Assembly: GCA_014607495.2 (NCBI GenBank)
Contig: CP053150.1
Span: forward strand, 6,716,495 to 6,780,494
DNA: 64,000 nt
Direction of reading: 5' to 3'
From: Carposina sasakii
Lineage: Eukaryota; Arthropoda; Insecta; Lepidoptera; Carposinidae
The notes under the pieces are model-generated. The model saw only the letters and a list, made by a program, of their open reading frames with translations, was not told where the DNA came from and ran no database searches. Every line of letters begins with the position of its first letter. Positions within the stretch are counted from its first letter, which is position 1. Positions 1-11,126 of this stretch are shown here, piece by piece. A program made the position numbers and the translations under genes.

Positions 1-1191
1 ATGTATTGTACTTACCTATATTACTATTACTCGTAACTTATTCGGTCACTTGGAACTTTTTGTCGAGAGAATAATAAGTACAATATAAAAAATGATAATA
101 CAACAATTTTGAGTATTTTTAGATAATTATAGTTATACACCTACCTTGATTATTAAAGACTGAATAGCTATTATACTATTTCATTTTGGTTACAGTACGA
201 AAATATAAATGAAATTGAACAAAGTATTATTAGTATCTTAATTTCTGAGATTCTTATATATTGAAATATTTTAATAGTTTACTTAAAATATAATTATTAT
301 ATACAAGTTTACATCTAATTATTATCACGTTGCATGCTCCTGGAATAACTGCATAAGGGTCCTACCACACTAGGATACCACGCGTTGCCGACAACAAGTA
401 AAAATAAAACTGAGAGAGATCTATTGTAGTGTTTTCTAGGCCAGGGTATAATATAAGTCGAAACAATCTTGTGGTAATGCATTTTATACTATGTAGACTT
501 GGATAGACAGGTATAATATAAAACCAAACGTTCTCATAAACTTGAACTGCCACAGGGTCAGATACAGAATATACATCTTGGTATCCTAATGAGATAGTGC
601 CCTCAATTGTAAAATAACAGGCAATGCCCCTACAAAATATTATATGGTTTTAACACATTATTCCTCTTTACATAAATGTAGATGTTAAAATACTCGAGTA
701 TAAGACTTGTTTCATGTATGAATCGTTAAGATTTGAATACAAAACTTTGTTAAATACATTTTTAAACATTTACAAAATATTCGTTTTGATAACTCAACAA
801 TGGATTTACAAAAAAATATGGTGAATAAAGTGGACTAGAAGAATGAGACGATAATTTGGCTTCATTCTATTGAATTGAAAATGAATTTTAGACCAGTCCA
901 GTTTAATCTTCCATAAATTCTGTAACGTGAAGTTAAATAAAATTAAGCAGAAGTTATAAAAACAAATTGAATGCAGACATTGTTATTAGTCTTCCATAGT
1001 TAGTTATATCCAATTACAAACGTATTATGTCTTAATCATTCAAATAAGCAGGATGAGGCATGTTAATTCGATATTAATGACATGTATTTTGAATAAGATA
1101 TTAGTTTAGCGTTCAAATTAATATAAACATACGCATCTCAGCACATAAATAAATCTCGATGTAGACAGTCTTAGAAAAAGCAATCACAGAT
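1..1191 (-). other. 3' UTR and downstream AT-rich sequence of the Ig gene
   Basis: There is no coding sequence I can support. The 3' UTR must start below 1192. I saw no AATAAA on the minus strand; an ATTAAA at 907-902 is a possible but weak poly(A) signal. Confidence 0.4.
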
Positions 1192-1463
1192 TTACATAAA
1201 CTCAAGTAAGCGCATGCAAAGAACAGCTGTCGACAAAGCAAGACTAAATTTGGTTGCGCCACCCGCGCTAGCAACCACGACTTTGTCATGAGCGTACCAT
1301 TTATTCGCACGGTCGGGTACACGGTTGCTCTTATCTTCTATCTGGTTGCCGTCCTCGTCATCATACACTTCGGTGCCGTAGTCTTCGTCCGATGTGGTCC
1401 TCTCATCAGCGTATTGGTACACTTGCCTATCATTTCCCGGTATTTCTGATGAATAAAGCATTT
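1192..1463 (-). CDS. Exon 8: acidic linker, GPI-signal-like tail and stop
   Basis: The last exon starts after CTAACAG at 1463 with the two bases that complete Glu330, then Met331. It encodes 89 further residues to a TAA at 1194-1192. The linker is strongly acidic and Tyr-rich (DERTTSDEDYGTEVYDDEDG). After a small-residue stretch (VVVASAGGATK, candidate omega site) comes a hydrophobic tail FSLALSTAVLCMRLLEFM with no cytoplasmic part, the pattern of a GPI-attachment signal. Known lachesin and several DIPs are GPI-linked. The acidic linker is not conserved in family members I know and may be order-specific. Confidence 0.88.
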
Positions 1464-1547
1464 CTGTTAGCTTAGTTTATTTATATTGAACGTTTCATGG
1501 AAGTGAGCAAGGTTTATAAAGTTCAAAGCCAGACATTTGTTTATAAG

Positions 1548-1751
1548 CCATAGGTCCTGGGTTCGAATCCCGGTAGGTGCAAACATTGATATGATGAATA
1601 TCGATGTTTGTTTCCGAGTCATGGATGTTTCTATACTTATCTATATATTTATATACCGTTGCTTAGTACCTACGACACAAGACCTTAGGGATCTTAATGT
1701 GGGATTAGGTGAATGTGTCGTGTAGTGTGTGAATATTTATTTATTTATTTA
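1548..1751 (+). repeat. 5'-truncated tRNA-derived SINE in intron 7
   Basis: The copy begins inside the tRNA-like head at CCATAGGTCCTGGG, keeps the B-box GGTTCGAATCC, then the body (ATCGATGTTTGTTTCCGAG, ACACAAGACCTTAGGGATC) and ends in TTTATTTATTTA. The same family is present with its whole head at 32653-32903. Confidence 0.85.
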
Positions 1752-2075
1752 TAAGTCGATTTAAACGTGATTTTCTTATTAAAGCCAACCATTTGTTTGC
1801 GTTATTGGATCTTTTGTTTTTCGCTTTGTCGAAGTGTATTTTGCTTTGACGATTTGGGAATAAATTCTATATTTAATAATCGGGTATTTCATATAAATTG
1901 TATATGGAAAAGGTAGGTCAGAATTAAAAGGTAAAAAGTTGTTCAAAAACTATATCCATTAAATGCTGTGCTTCAAAGTAAAAACTAGCCCATGTTCTAC
2001 TAAACTATCTCAAAATTAATACGTTTTCATCAAAAGTTACGTGTATGTTTAGGTGTAGGTGTATTAAATACATAC

Positions 2076-2246
2076 CATATAACCTTATTTTGCTCTCAAC
2101 GTCGCCAAGAGAATTTTTGGCGACACATATATAGCTACCCAAATCCTCACGTCTTATATTCTTGATAGTCATTGTCATCTCAGCTTCAAACATCGACTTC
2201 TGCCTGACCGTCATCTCGTGATGATCCGAGGGTATTATGAGCTCAC
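2076..2246 (-). CDS. Exon 7: second half of Ig domain 3
   Basis: The 171-nt exon (phase 1 in and out) has acceptor TTTCTCAG above 2246 and donor GTATGT below 2076. It encodes residues 273-329: GELIIPSDHHEMT, a stretch rich in Met/Glu, then EDLGSYICVAKNSLGD with Cys313 pairing with Cys256, and SKIRLY. Methionine codons inside it are not starts. After the donor the frame reads into intron sequence. Confidence 0.95.
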
Positions 2247-2537
2247 CTGAGAAACAATTTATTACTTAAGAGTAATGCTTAAACACTCGCTTTCAAATTC
2301 AATATTAGAATTTCATCTTTCCCGCAAAGTTTTATGAAAAATGTAAAAACTTTGAGCAGACACCTACAGTTTTATGACTGCCTTATAATTTGTTTTGCTT
2401 TTATGTTGTTGGATACAGAGTTAATCATATTGGTTAAGACTTGTTTGTTCTTGTGGAATATATTGTGGAGGTAGTTAAGGTGCAGTAAACAATACAACTT
2501 TTGGAGAACATTAATGATTTTCCGTTAAAATGTTCAT

Positions 2538-2690
2538 ACAGGGTGTGACTAACAGCCAGGCAAATACTTAAATGCTGAACAAGTGCAATATGTTGAGTTA
2601 TACGACAGTGTTTTTACTTGCAGAAAATGCATTTTTTATTTGATTAAGTTAGCATATCAATATTTGCCTGACTGTCACTTGCACCCTGAA
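2538..2690. mobile_element. TIR element (MITE), ACAGGGTGT / GACAGCCAGGCAAATA family, 153 bp
   Basis: The left end ACAGGGTGTGACTAACAGCC and the inverted right end (reads TTCAGGGTGCAAGTGACAG on the other strand) share tips and the CAGGCAAATA block, with TA at the left flank. It has no coding capacity. Larger copies of the same family are at 20826-21702 and 52529-53012. It lies in intron 6. Confidence 0.8.
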
Positions 2691-2744
2691 TAGATTTTTT
2701 TGTTTTGAAAGAATTCATTATAATTAATAATGAGATCAATAGTA

Positions 2745-3048
2745 AACAGTTCTTCTATGCTGCTCTGGGAGTGAAAAAAAAGGTATGATACTACAGCTGC
2801 TTCTTTTCCCAGGCATACTGTAGAAGTCAGTAGAGGGACAAGACGGTCTTGGTGTTTTGTAGGCGATGGGCTGACCACCTGTCACTACCATAGACTTATT
2901 CCTCTATGTCACTACTAACCGAACTTGTACATCTCAACTATACTCTCAAAATTGGTCAGAAGTGGCACCATGTGGTTCTATCGGCCTTTGGTGCTCTGCC
3001 TACCCCGTAAGGGATAAAGGCGTGATTATATGTATGTATGTATCTATC
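2745..3048 (+). repeat. Retroposon 3' end with GTATGTATG tail (intron 6)
   Basis: Conserved blocks are ACAGCTGCTTCTTTTCCC, GACCACCTGTCACTAC, TCAGAAGTGGCACCATGTGG, CTACCCCGTAAGGGATAAAG and GCGTGATTATATGTATGTAT. A near-identical long copy lies at 40565-40845 and partial copies at 14337, 16470 (-), 24676 and 43308 (-). The last block matches the 3' tail of the LINE fragment at 17000-17443, so this is a LINE 3' end or a SINE that borrows it. Confidence 0.8.
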
Positions 3049-3225
3049 TATCAATAGTAAACATGCATAAAAAACATTTACAGCTTTCCATTTTGCCTGA
3101 TTTCAGTAAATGTTTCTACAAAATATGTACTTCGGTTTTTTCGAGAATGTAGAGCGGGTTTCACACATACTATATTCATATTATATTGAAAATACTTCAA
3201 TTGTGATTAATTTATTAATTTTTAC

Positions 3226-3345
3226 CTGGATCCTTGACCCAGTAATTAATGGATTTGGGTGAAGATTCTACATAGCACTCGAGGGTGACGTCAGTACCTA
3301 ACGGTGCCCCCACTAACTGGTTTGGCACCTGGATCACGGGATGAA
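3226..3345 (-). CDS. Exon 6: first half of Ig domain 3
   Basis: This 120-nt exon follows a long T tract and CAG and ends at a GTAAAA donor. It encodes residues 233-272 (phase 1 at both ends): FHPVIQVPNQLVGAPLGTDV, then TLEC with Cys256, and SINYWVKDP with the core Trp. IPNQLVGA/LECYVE-type strings mark Ig3 of the family. It is too short to be picked up as a separate open frame. Confidence 0.93.
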
Positions 3346-3701
3346 CTGAAAAAAAAAACCATAATTACTTTATTGAATATAAGAGGTAGATGACCTGCCT
3401 CTTATTTATGTAATGGATGCAAATTGGTTTCAATTTATTAATTATAATAATTATTTATTTAATGTAATATTGATAAAGAATTTGGTATAATTGTTCTATG
3501 GCTGGCCAGTCCCATAATCCTATGAATATCACGACATATCGGGCTATTTCAAAAAACAGTTAATTAGAATTATAATATTCAGTTATATATTATTATGCCG
3601 TGATATAAACAGGTACGTAACTAACTACGTATAATTGCCACCATAGTTCAGGGGGTCTACTCTGAAGTGACGATAAACGAAGTATCGAATATCGAGGTGT
3701 T

Positions 3702-3866
3702 TCCTACTACGAACTACCTTCGATCGGGTCAGTCGCGCCGTTTTTTCATTCGGTCCGATCGAACTCTATTTGACAGGCTTATAATATTAGTCAATGTGAA
3801 TTACTATGGTTCCGAATGAGTTGTGAACTGAATGTTGTGAACATCCGAAGCAATTTCGTAGTAGGG
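3702..3866. mobile_element. MITE-like element with CCTACTACGAA terminal inverted repeats (165 bp)
   Basis: CCTACTACGAA at the left end is matched by TTCGTAGTAGG at the right end, and TTCG repeats just inside both ends. It has no open reading frame. I see only one copy in the window, so the call rests on the inverted ends alone. Confidence 0.5.
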
Positions 3867-4463
3867 TCACAGTACTCAAGGTTAAGGCAAACTTTAATTA
3901 GCCTTAATTGGATTTCAAGTAACCGCGAGTAATACCGATAGTGCTCAAGATTATTTAGAAGTATGTAATTGTAGTCAAATGAGAGATTTATTAGTATTGA
4001 GAAATTATTTTATTTGTGTTGAAATGTCAAATAATAAATCATAGAGTTGCCTAATTAATTAATATGTAATGAATATAAAACTATTAATAATAATGTAGTT
4101 ATAAAAAAATTAAAGTCACGGCAAGGTTTTGGGTTAAACATGATACACCTTGTATAAATACAATTTATAATTAAATAAATGAAATATAGCATTAAGGTAA
4201 TAATTGTTTAATCTGTTTTTATTTTGTCAAAATATACTTTTATTTTAGAAATAAACTACTCTATGTGTTGAATTTACTACTCTGTTACTACACAACTATG
4301 TACTCGTAGTAGTAACAGAGTTGTAGACTAGTTAGAGAGTTGTCATTATTACACTTTTAGTAGCTATACGTCGTTATCTGTGTATATTATAGCAGTAATT
4401 ATTATTTTATAATTATCTAATGAATTAATCATTTCGTTATAGACAATACTACAGGACATCACT

Positions 4464-6180
4464 ATGTCTCTTACTGCTCCTGAAAAGCAGCGACGTTACA
4501 GAGAAAAGTGCAAACTTAATCCAAAAAAGGTAGCAGAAGAAAGGATTTAGATAGATACCATCAAATTAAACGCTTGGTAAATGACCTGACTCCACGTGAG
4601 CATCGATTATGCAAAAAAAAACTGGTGAGTTGCGAATACCACTAGAAAAAATCGTCAAAGAGCACTTCGAGTAATTACAAATACGCCGGAATCAACGCCA
4701 GATGTTGAGACACCACCACCTTCTGTATCTGCCAGGATCCACGTGCTTTTTCACCGAGACCAGTTCGTCCTTTATCCACTCCTCAACCATTGACTCCAAT
4801 AGACAATAGGGCAAGGCCCAACATAATATCTCCATAAACCCGAGGTAGAAAAAATTTAGGTAAAAAAACCTTTTTAAAAACAAGCTTTTATTTAAATGCG
4901 ATAAAAAGAAAAAATAAACTTTTACACTAAAACTTTTACTGTTAATTTATAACGTCATTTCAAATTTAACACATTTGACACAATTTATATGTTATAAAAG
5001 CTTGTCGCGACATTTAAGTACTCGTATTTACTTTCTTAGTTTTAAATTTTCAATAAGTCAAGGTGAGGCCGTGCCGAGGACTGAGTGGCATGATGACATG
5101 ATGTCGTGAACATACCACCTCGGGGCACCGGGGCGAACCCTGTTGTATATTACTCTCTTACTCTTCTACACGAAGCTCTGGAAGGGTCGACGGATATTTC
5201 TTCGATATGCGTGGGAACAATATGGGAAAATCTGAAACATCAACACAAAGATGCTGCCTAATAAACATTTAAAAGTAAGAACGTAAATACGAGTACTTAA
5301 ATGTCGCGACAAGCTTTTATAACATATAAATTGTGTCAAATGTGTTAAATTTGAAATGACGTTATAAATTAACAGTAAAAGTTTTAGTGTAAAAGTTTAT
5401 TTTTTCTTTTTAGGCGCATTTAAATAAAAGCTTGTTTTTAAAAAGGTTTTTTTACCTAAATTTTATTTTATACTAAAAATATCTGTTTCTAAATAGATTT
5501 TCAAGTTTTAGAAGTCCGCCATATTGGATTAAGAGTGACGTCACATTTTTTTCGAGTTACTCTCAGCTAGCCCTTTAATTTGATACCCATATTGTAGGAA
5601 TGCATTAAAAATAATTGGTCCGCCATTGTGGGTATGCCGCCATGTTGGATTTAGAATGGCGTCACACTGTTAATCATGCATTGTCATCCGAACTGAACGT
5701 GCTCACCAAATTTCAGCCCAATCGGTTGAGGGCAAGTGCCTTAAAATTGAGTTGTAAGATTTCACCCGAACAAATATACATTGCAAGTTAAATAAAAGCT
5801 TGTAAAAAAGTGAAAAGAGGCAGATCTAAACTATTTAGAGAAAATCTGAAATTCAAGAAAGAGTTAGAGAAGTACTAGAAAATATACAATAGAGCCGTAA
5901 ATAAAAAACTGACCAACAGCACGCCTAACAATAATTAGGACGTCTTATCAAATGCTATCAAAGAGCGGTATAAGAAACTAAAAAGTTTAAAGGAGAAACG
6001 CATTATTAATGACATATTTAAAGATAATATTAACAAATCCAGGATTAAAGTGCAAATATTAAAAGACTGTTTAGATATTAATCAAGGTTATTTTAGAAAA
6101 CACATACGTAAGCCAAGTAAAAACATACTAAAGGTCAACTATGTTACTCAACCTGCCACTCTGTTACTTTTATGTCCCTA
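4464..6180 (+). pseudogene. Broken repeat-borne protein gene (EKQRRYREK start), split by a foldback element
   Basis: A reading frame from ATG 4464 gives MSLTAPEKQRRYREKCKLNP, then a one-base frameshift near 4541, after which the next frame reads DLDRYHQIKRLVNDLTPREH. Ser/Thr/Pro-rich sequence follows to about 4850. A foldback repeat (4853-5807) interrupts it, and coding-like sequence resumes at 5810 with VKRGRSKLFRENLKFKKELE, a likely coiled coil. I have the impression that proteins starting like this accompany lepidopteran repeats, but I recognise no catalytic domain and give no function. Stops, a frameshift and an insertion make it dead. Confidence 0.6.
4853..5807 (+). mobile_element. Foldback repeat, copy 1 (about 950 bp)
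   Basis: Two arms of about 190 bp (4853-5045 and 5277-5462) are reverse complements: AATTTAGGTAAAAAAACC ... GTACTCGTATTTAC and its inverse. They flank a unique centre with GAGGCCGTGCCGAGGACTG. A conserved 3' part follows (GTCCGCCATATTGGATTAAG, CAGCCCAATCGGTTGAGGG), ending AAATAAAAGCTTGTA. Other copies are at 55913-56670 and 59072-59935. It interrupts a reading frame here. Confidence 0.8.
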
Positions 6181-7234
6181 AATTTATAAGACCAAATTTT
6201 GAAATTGCATGGAAAACTGGTACTTGATTTCATATTTTCTATATGTTATGTATATTATACAGATTATTACATGGTATAATCGGTATATTGTTATAATTTC
6301 AGACAATTTAAGTAATTTATAAAGAAAAATAGTTTTGTAAAAACATACAAAGTAACAGAGTATATTTCATTTACACTATTATTAGTACTTAATAATAAAT
6401 ACTGTGATTACACGTGTAAAATATGAGAGTAAATATATAATTAATGTTGATTTCAAAGAATAGTTACCAAAAAATATTATGAATAAATATATGATGTTAA
6501 CAGAGTTGTTTAATTTTCACCGCACTTTAGTTTCAATCACGTAAAATTCTAAAAATATACGCAAAAGATCGCGGCCTACTACGAAATAGCATTTTACAAT
6601 GCAATGTGCATGTGGTGCTATTACCTCTACACTTAAATCAAACATTATATTTTTTAAGAATTCAAAATCTATAGTCACCTTTTCTGCCACCGATTTTAAA
6701 ATGACCCATTACCTCCAACATACCTACTACAACTGTTGAATTAAAATTTTGTCATCGTACGCAGTTTAGCTAGTTCACGGAACTATTTTGTCACACTTAC
6801 GAGTATTATTGGCATAATAACTTATAGATAACATAAAGTAGCCATACATTTTAATTGTAATAATTTTGTAAGTCAGTGCTTAATGTAATTTTTTTTATTA
6901 GTTTTAATGCTTTATAGTCGCTAGTTAGGTAGGTCCTCGGGATTTTCTATGCTTTGTTATGCATTTTTCTGGTCGCCTCTGTTGAACCTGGCTCACAGGA
7001 GTTGCAGAGGCGGGAATGAGTGGTGGGCCAAACCCGGTATGCTAGTTCACGGAACTATACATTCATCGGGCATGGGGAGGTGAAGGAGAGGGGGAGGTAG
7101 GAGATGTAGGCAACGCCATCTATTTTTGGTAGTTATTTTAACTTGTCGTCTCACAAGAAATACGACCACTGTTAAATCTTGGCCCATCAATGCTATTTCG
7201 TAAAATAGCGGTGATGTACCTTCGAATAACTTAC

Positions 7235-7363
7235 AGTGTACGCTGACGTGTATCCTCTTGCTGACAGACGGCGGCACACCATTCCCAGCAATACAAAGAT
7301 ATGTCCCCATCTCTGAGCGGGATATCTTCGTTAATTTCAGCACTTCGCCTTGATATGTGAGTA
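7235..7363 (-). CDS. Exon 5: second half of Ig domain 2
   Basis: The 129-nt exon (phase 1 in and out) runs from an acceptor GTCGCAG to a GTAAGT donor and encodes residues 190-232. It includes GEVLKLTKISRSEMGTYLC, with strand-F Cys213 pairing with Cys158, then GNGVPPSVSKRI, one of the most conserved strings in lachesin/DIP proteins. The reading frame runs on past the donor into intron sequence, so the downstream open frame to about 7047 is not coding. Confidence 0.94.
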
Positions 7364-8987
7364 CTGCGACAGAAAAAATCTAAATAAGTACCTACGGATA
7401 ATTTGTGTGGCCTAGTTACAATTATGGACCATTTACAGCCAATTCAAAGTATATGGATCATTTACAACCAATACCTATACAGGGTCGATATATTTGTTAA
7501 GCGAAAAGCTTGTAAATCATTAAAGAACCTATACAAAATTTGAGACCCGAAATCACATGTTTATTTTTCCCGATAGGCGTTACAATTCGGAAGTTCAAAC
7601 AACTATGGGTTTACAATCATGGCTCAAGTGCCTGTTGTCGCAATTATTTATCAGATCCGAGGGTCAGTGGAATGGGCACACCCTAACTTCATATACCTAA
7701 AGGACTTCAGCTACCTATTTATTTATTTTTATATTAGATTCTAAGCTAAATTTGGTTTAGGTTTTAGAATTAATCAATTTGTTTTATTACAATAACAAAA
7801 GGAGCACCTTTATCTTAAAGATACAGATACGCTATATCGACTGATGTCAATCAAATTACTCGTACTCAGTATTACTCAGGTATTTGTATCGATTATAACT
7901 TCCCTAATCAGAAGTCCTGTCAGCTACATCAATACTAATATATTAATTACTGTTGCTGTTTGAAGTGTCTATGCTTACCTTATCACAAAATCATCATCGT
8001 AATTTCTACATACCTATTGGGTGAAAAGTATCTTTCTAAAATAAATGTACATAATTCTGTAATGGATAGCATATTAAGGGTATGTCTAATTGACTTCAAA
8101 ATTCTAAATTAATAATTGCTAAATTTATTAGGTAACTGTTTCATCGTTCTCAAAAATTAAGGGGTAATTGAGGAACGGACGGAAGAAGTTGCGGGCAAAA
8201 AGCTAGTCTACCACAGAATTTTGTCATATCAGAAAATACTTCAAACAAAAACCTTTTCAATTATTTAGTTACCGAGCGCTACATTTTATTACCAAATGTA
8301 TTCTCGTTTATTTGTAAAATTTTTCGAAACCAGGCCAACGCGATCAAGAACTCCTTTCAACGAACTACTAATTACTACAAAGTTTGAACAATACTGGACT
8401 CGAAACTCATCCCGCTAGGTTCATTGTTAACGCGGTCACACCAACCTCACTATAATACACATTCAGTAAAAAAAACAATGCAGCACTTCAGCCATTCAAA
8501 ACAAAACTAAGATGAGGCGCGAATTTTTCCTGCAGCTATATTTTCGGACTCAATTATAAAATTTTAATCTGCAGCTTATGTAGTCGGTTTAAATATGTCA
8601 CGTAAGAATATTAGGGTTATTGTGATACCACTAAAAATACATCTGTTAAAAATGTACAGTTCATAATCTGTATAATAAAAGCAGAGGAACTATTGGGGAG
8701 GAATTGGAGGAGGTATTGAATCCGTGCGAAGGCGGGGCGGGTCCCTAGTTTTACATAAAAACTTTTCTCTAAAATTATCACATCTATAAAAAAACCGCAT
8801 CAAAATCCGTTGCGTAGTTTTTAAGATCTAATCATACATAAAGACGGACAGCGGGAAGCGACTTTGTTTTATAATATTTAGTAATATGGTTACATTGTGA
8901 AGATATAGGAGACTCAGCTACTTTCAGATCAATACAAGAAAATCTATACTACCCGCCCTGAAAAGGTTAATGGAAAAATAATCTCAC
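7364..8987. other. Intron 4: degraded repeats only
   Basis: No exon signal beyond the flanking splice sites. An ACAGGG tip at about 7482 resembles the MITE ends described elsewhere, and 8745-8880 (AAAACCGCATCAAAATCCG) matches a dispersed repeat also seen near 52450 and 63870. Confidence 0.55.
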
Positions 8988-9180
8988 CTTTACTTTTAGC
9001 GCCAGAGTGGTCCCTAACCACAATATCCTGGCCATCTTCTCTTTTCCACATGACCCTTGGCGGAGGAACTCCTCGAGCTTTGCATGACACCCTGGCGGTT
9101 CCACCTTCCGGTACCATGGTATCTCCTGAGGTCTCTTCAGGGACGAAGTCTGGTGGTATCACCACTTCTAGGAAGCCCAT
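8988..9180 (-). CDS. Exon 4: Ig1-Ig2 linker and first half of Ig domain 2
   Basis: The 193-nt exon has acceptor TTCCAG above 9180 and donor GTGAGA below 8988 (phase 0 in, phase 1 out). It encodes residues 126-189: MGFLEVVIPPDFVPEE, the usual linker of this family, then EGGTARVSC with strand-B Cys158, ARGVPPPRVMWKRED with the core Trp, and a variable loop ending AKSK. An open reading frame can be read a little beyond each end, but the splice sites and frame continuity set these limits. Confidence 0.95.
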
Positions 9181-10052
9181 CTGGAAATAATACGCGTTTG
9201 TATTCTCCATATTTTGCTAGTTACATCTCGTATATTATTGTATTCGTAGAATGCAGATATTGAATATTTCACAACATTTATTCAGCAAAATAAAAAATAA
9301 AATTGTTATTATTAATTATAGTGTATTCATTATTTATAAATTTTCATATTTGCAATTAGCTTAGCTTTAGATAAATTCGATAAATAAACAGGTGTTGGTG
9401 AGTTTGACTACCTAATAACTTTAGGATGAGAGCCACTCTGCTATGTTTTCAACCTAAAAGTGTCGCTAGACTCAATATTATCTTTTTTATTTAATCTTTG
9501 AACTCATATTCCATACTCACAATCTTTCGCGTTTATAGTATTAGTAAGATAAATCTAAGCCAGCCATGATGATGTTTAAATTATTATCACGTAGATTGTA
9601 ACTAAAAATTTTCCAAACCCATAAAACTATTCTGTGACGGGTGTATTTTGCCAATATTCCAACCTCACCGATTTTCGCCAGAGGTGTTTTCCGATATATC
9701 GAAGGTGACTATTTTCTAGCGCTTTTTAACTTCGTTATCGGTGTGAAGGGGTGAATTTTAGGTTTATTTTCTAATTTTCTTTATAGCTTAACTTTTATAT
9801 TACTTGATAGGTTTCGAAGTTATCAATTTCATGTCCTTATAATGGGCATAATGATTAGGAGTATCTCAATGAATTATGTAGAAGATATCAACGAACGACG
9901 ACGTTATATATATTCAAATATTCATTAAATATTATTATTCTTTGCAAATAGAAGATTTATAGGCGTTCATTCACACGGCGCGTCTGTCCGTTGCTCTAAC
10001 TGTGGACGTAGTTCCTGTTTCATTTATCTTATGCGAGTATTGCTGAGTTTAC
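9181..10052. other. Intron 3: nothing recognised
   Basis: AT-rich sequence with one CTTTCGCGTTTATAGTATTA motif (about 9525), the usual 3' end of a dispersed insect repeat. No coding signal. Confidence 0.5.
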
Positions 10053-10238
10053 CTGACTTTTCATAGGATCCGTGTTAATCTGACACATGTATTGGCCTCG
10101 ATCCTCCTCCTGCACGTTCTTGATGTGAAGATACCAAGTGGAGTGGTCACTGTGTGAGACTGAGATCCTCGGGTTGTGGGTTATCACATGCTCGTGGATT
10201 GCCTGGATCGCCTTCGTATCAGCTTTTACCCAGCCAAC
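10053..10238 (-). CDS. Exon 3: second half of Ig domain 1
   Basis: This 186-nt exon is phase 0 at both ends and encodes residues 64-125. It starts VGWVKADTKAIQAIHEHVIT, with the core tryptophan (VGW), and includes the strand-F motif DRGQYMC with Cys115, pairing with Cys54 of exon 2. It ends NTDPMKSQ at a GTAAAC donor. In known Dpr-DIP pairs Ig1 is the partner-binding domain, so the surface residues here should decide specificity; that is family knowledge applied by inference. Confidence 0.95.
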
Positions 10239-10958
10239 CTGATAAAAGAAATATAATTTGTAGATACTCATAACGTAATATTTTTATGAATAATTGACAA
10301 TCACAAAGCACAGGTTAATCTATTGGGCGTAAGAAGATATTATTTGTCATACCTATAATGTTACTTGGAGAGAGTAGAAAAGCAAGTAGGCATGGTATAA
10401 ACGATTTCTTTTTGATAAATTCAAGTCACGGAAATGATAAGACCAAAAATATATTTAGTATCCAGATCGATATTAAGTGTAACCATATCACCACGACCCG
10501 CACGTTTTATAACAGTTACGAAGCCTATATTTAATTTTCCTCATTTCCCCAAAGCTTTAAATAGTGCATGAAACATGGAAATGCAATCCCAATTTTCAAT
10601 CAATGCACTCAAATTTTTGACAATGGCTACAATTAAAAGTTTACTTATTTGTAAGCCACCTTGTACGGTATTAACTAAAACATCTTACAGCTATTTGCTG
10701 TTATCTGAGATCGAGATAACCGAATTATTGTTAGGTATGTAGTTTTTTTTGTTTTTACTTCACTAATTCTGTTTGATGTGTTTGCATCTTACTTTTATTT
10801 TTATTTATAGAGATGAGGTATATGCACCTTCGCAAATATATCGCAGTGGAAGTTTTGGGGGAGGCCTATTTTCAGCAGTAGACTTCAGAATGGCTGAGAT
10901 GATGATGATGATGAGGATCTGTACCAGTATAGTTTTATTTTTCTATGTAGATACTCAC
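10239..10958. other. Intron 2: short LINE tail
   Basis: A block GGGGGAGGCCTATTTTCAGCAG at 10859 followed by GAATGGCTGAGATGATGATG is a worn 3' end of the RTE-type LINE seen intact near 14200. Nothing else is recognisable. Confidence 0.55.
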
Positions 10959-11062
10959 TCGATAGTTACCGAGGTTGACCACTGTACATTTGAAGGTTGC
11001 GTCTCTTCCTAACGGTATTGTAAGATTTGTGATTTTCTCTCCAAACTCCGGTGCCTCTACCC
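10959..11062 (-). CDS. Exon 2: first half of Ig domain 1
   Basis: The acceptor is TTTCAG before 11062 and the donor is GTGAGT after 10959. The exon is 104 nt, phase 1 in and phase 0 out. It encodes residues 29-63: a short stretch GVEAPEFGEK, an N-glycosylation sequon at Asn41 (NLT), the strand-B cysteine Cys54 in the context FKCTV, and NLGNYR leading into the Ig1 core Trp of the next exon. The NLG-YR/VGW junction is characteristic of lachesin/DIP Ig1 domains. The exon is too short to stand out as an open reading frame and was found from splice signals and family resemblance. Confidence 0.9.
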
Positions 11063-11126
11063 CTGAAACAAAGATATTGTTATTTAATGAGACTAAAAGA
11101 AATTAGAGAAACTAAAATACTAAAAC

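Noticed and set aside
7047..7234. Extension of exon 5 below 7235
   Set aside because: The open frame runs on, but GTAAGT follows directly and exon 6 continues the Ig fold in phase.
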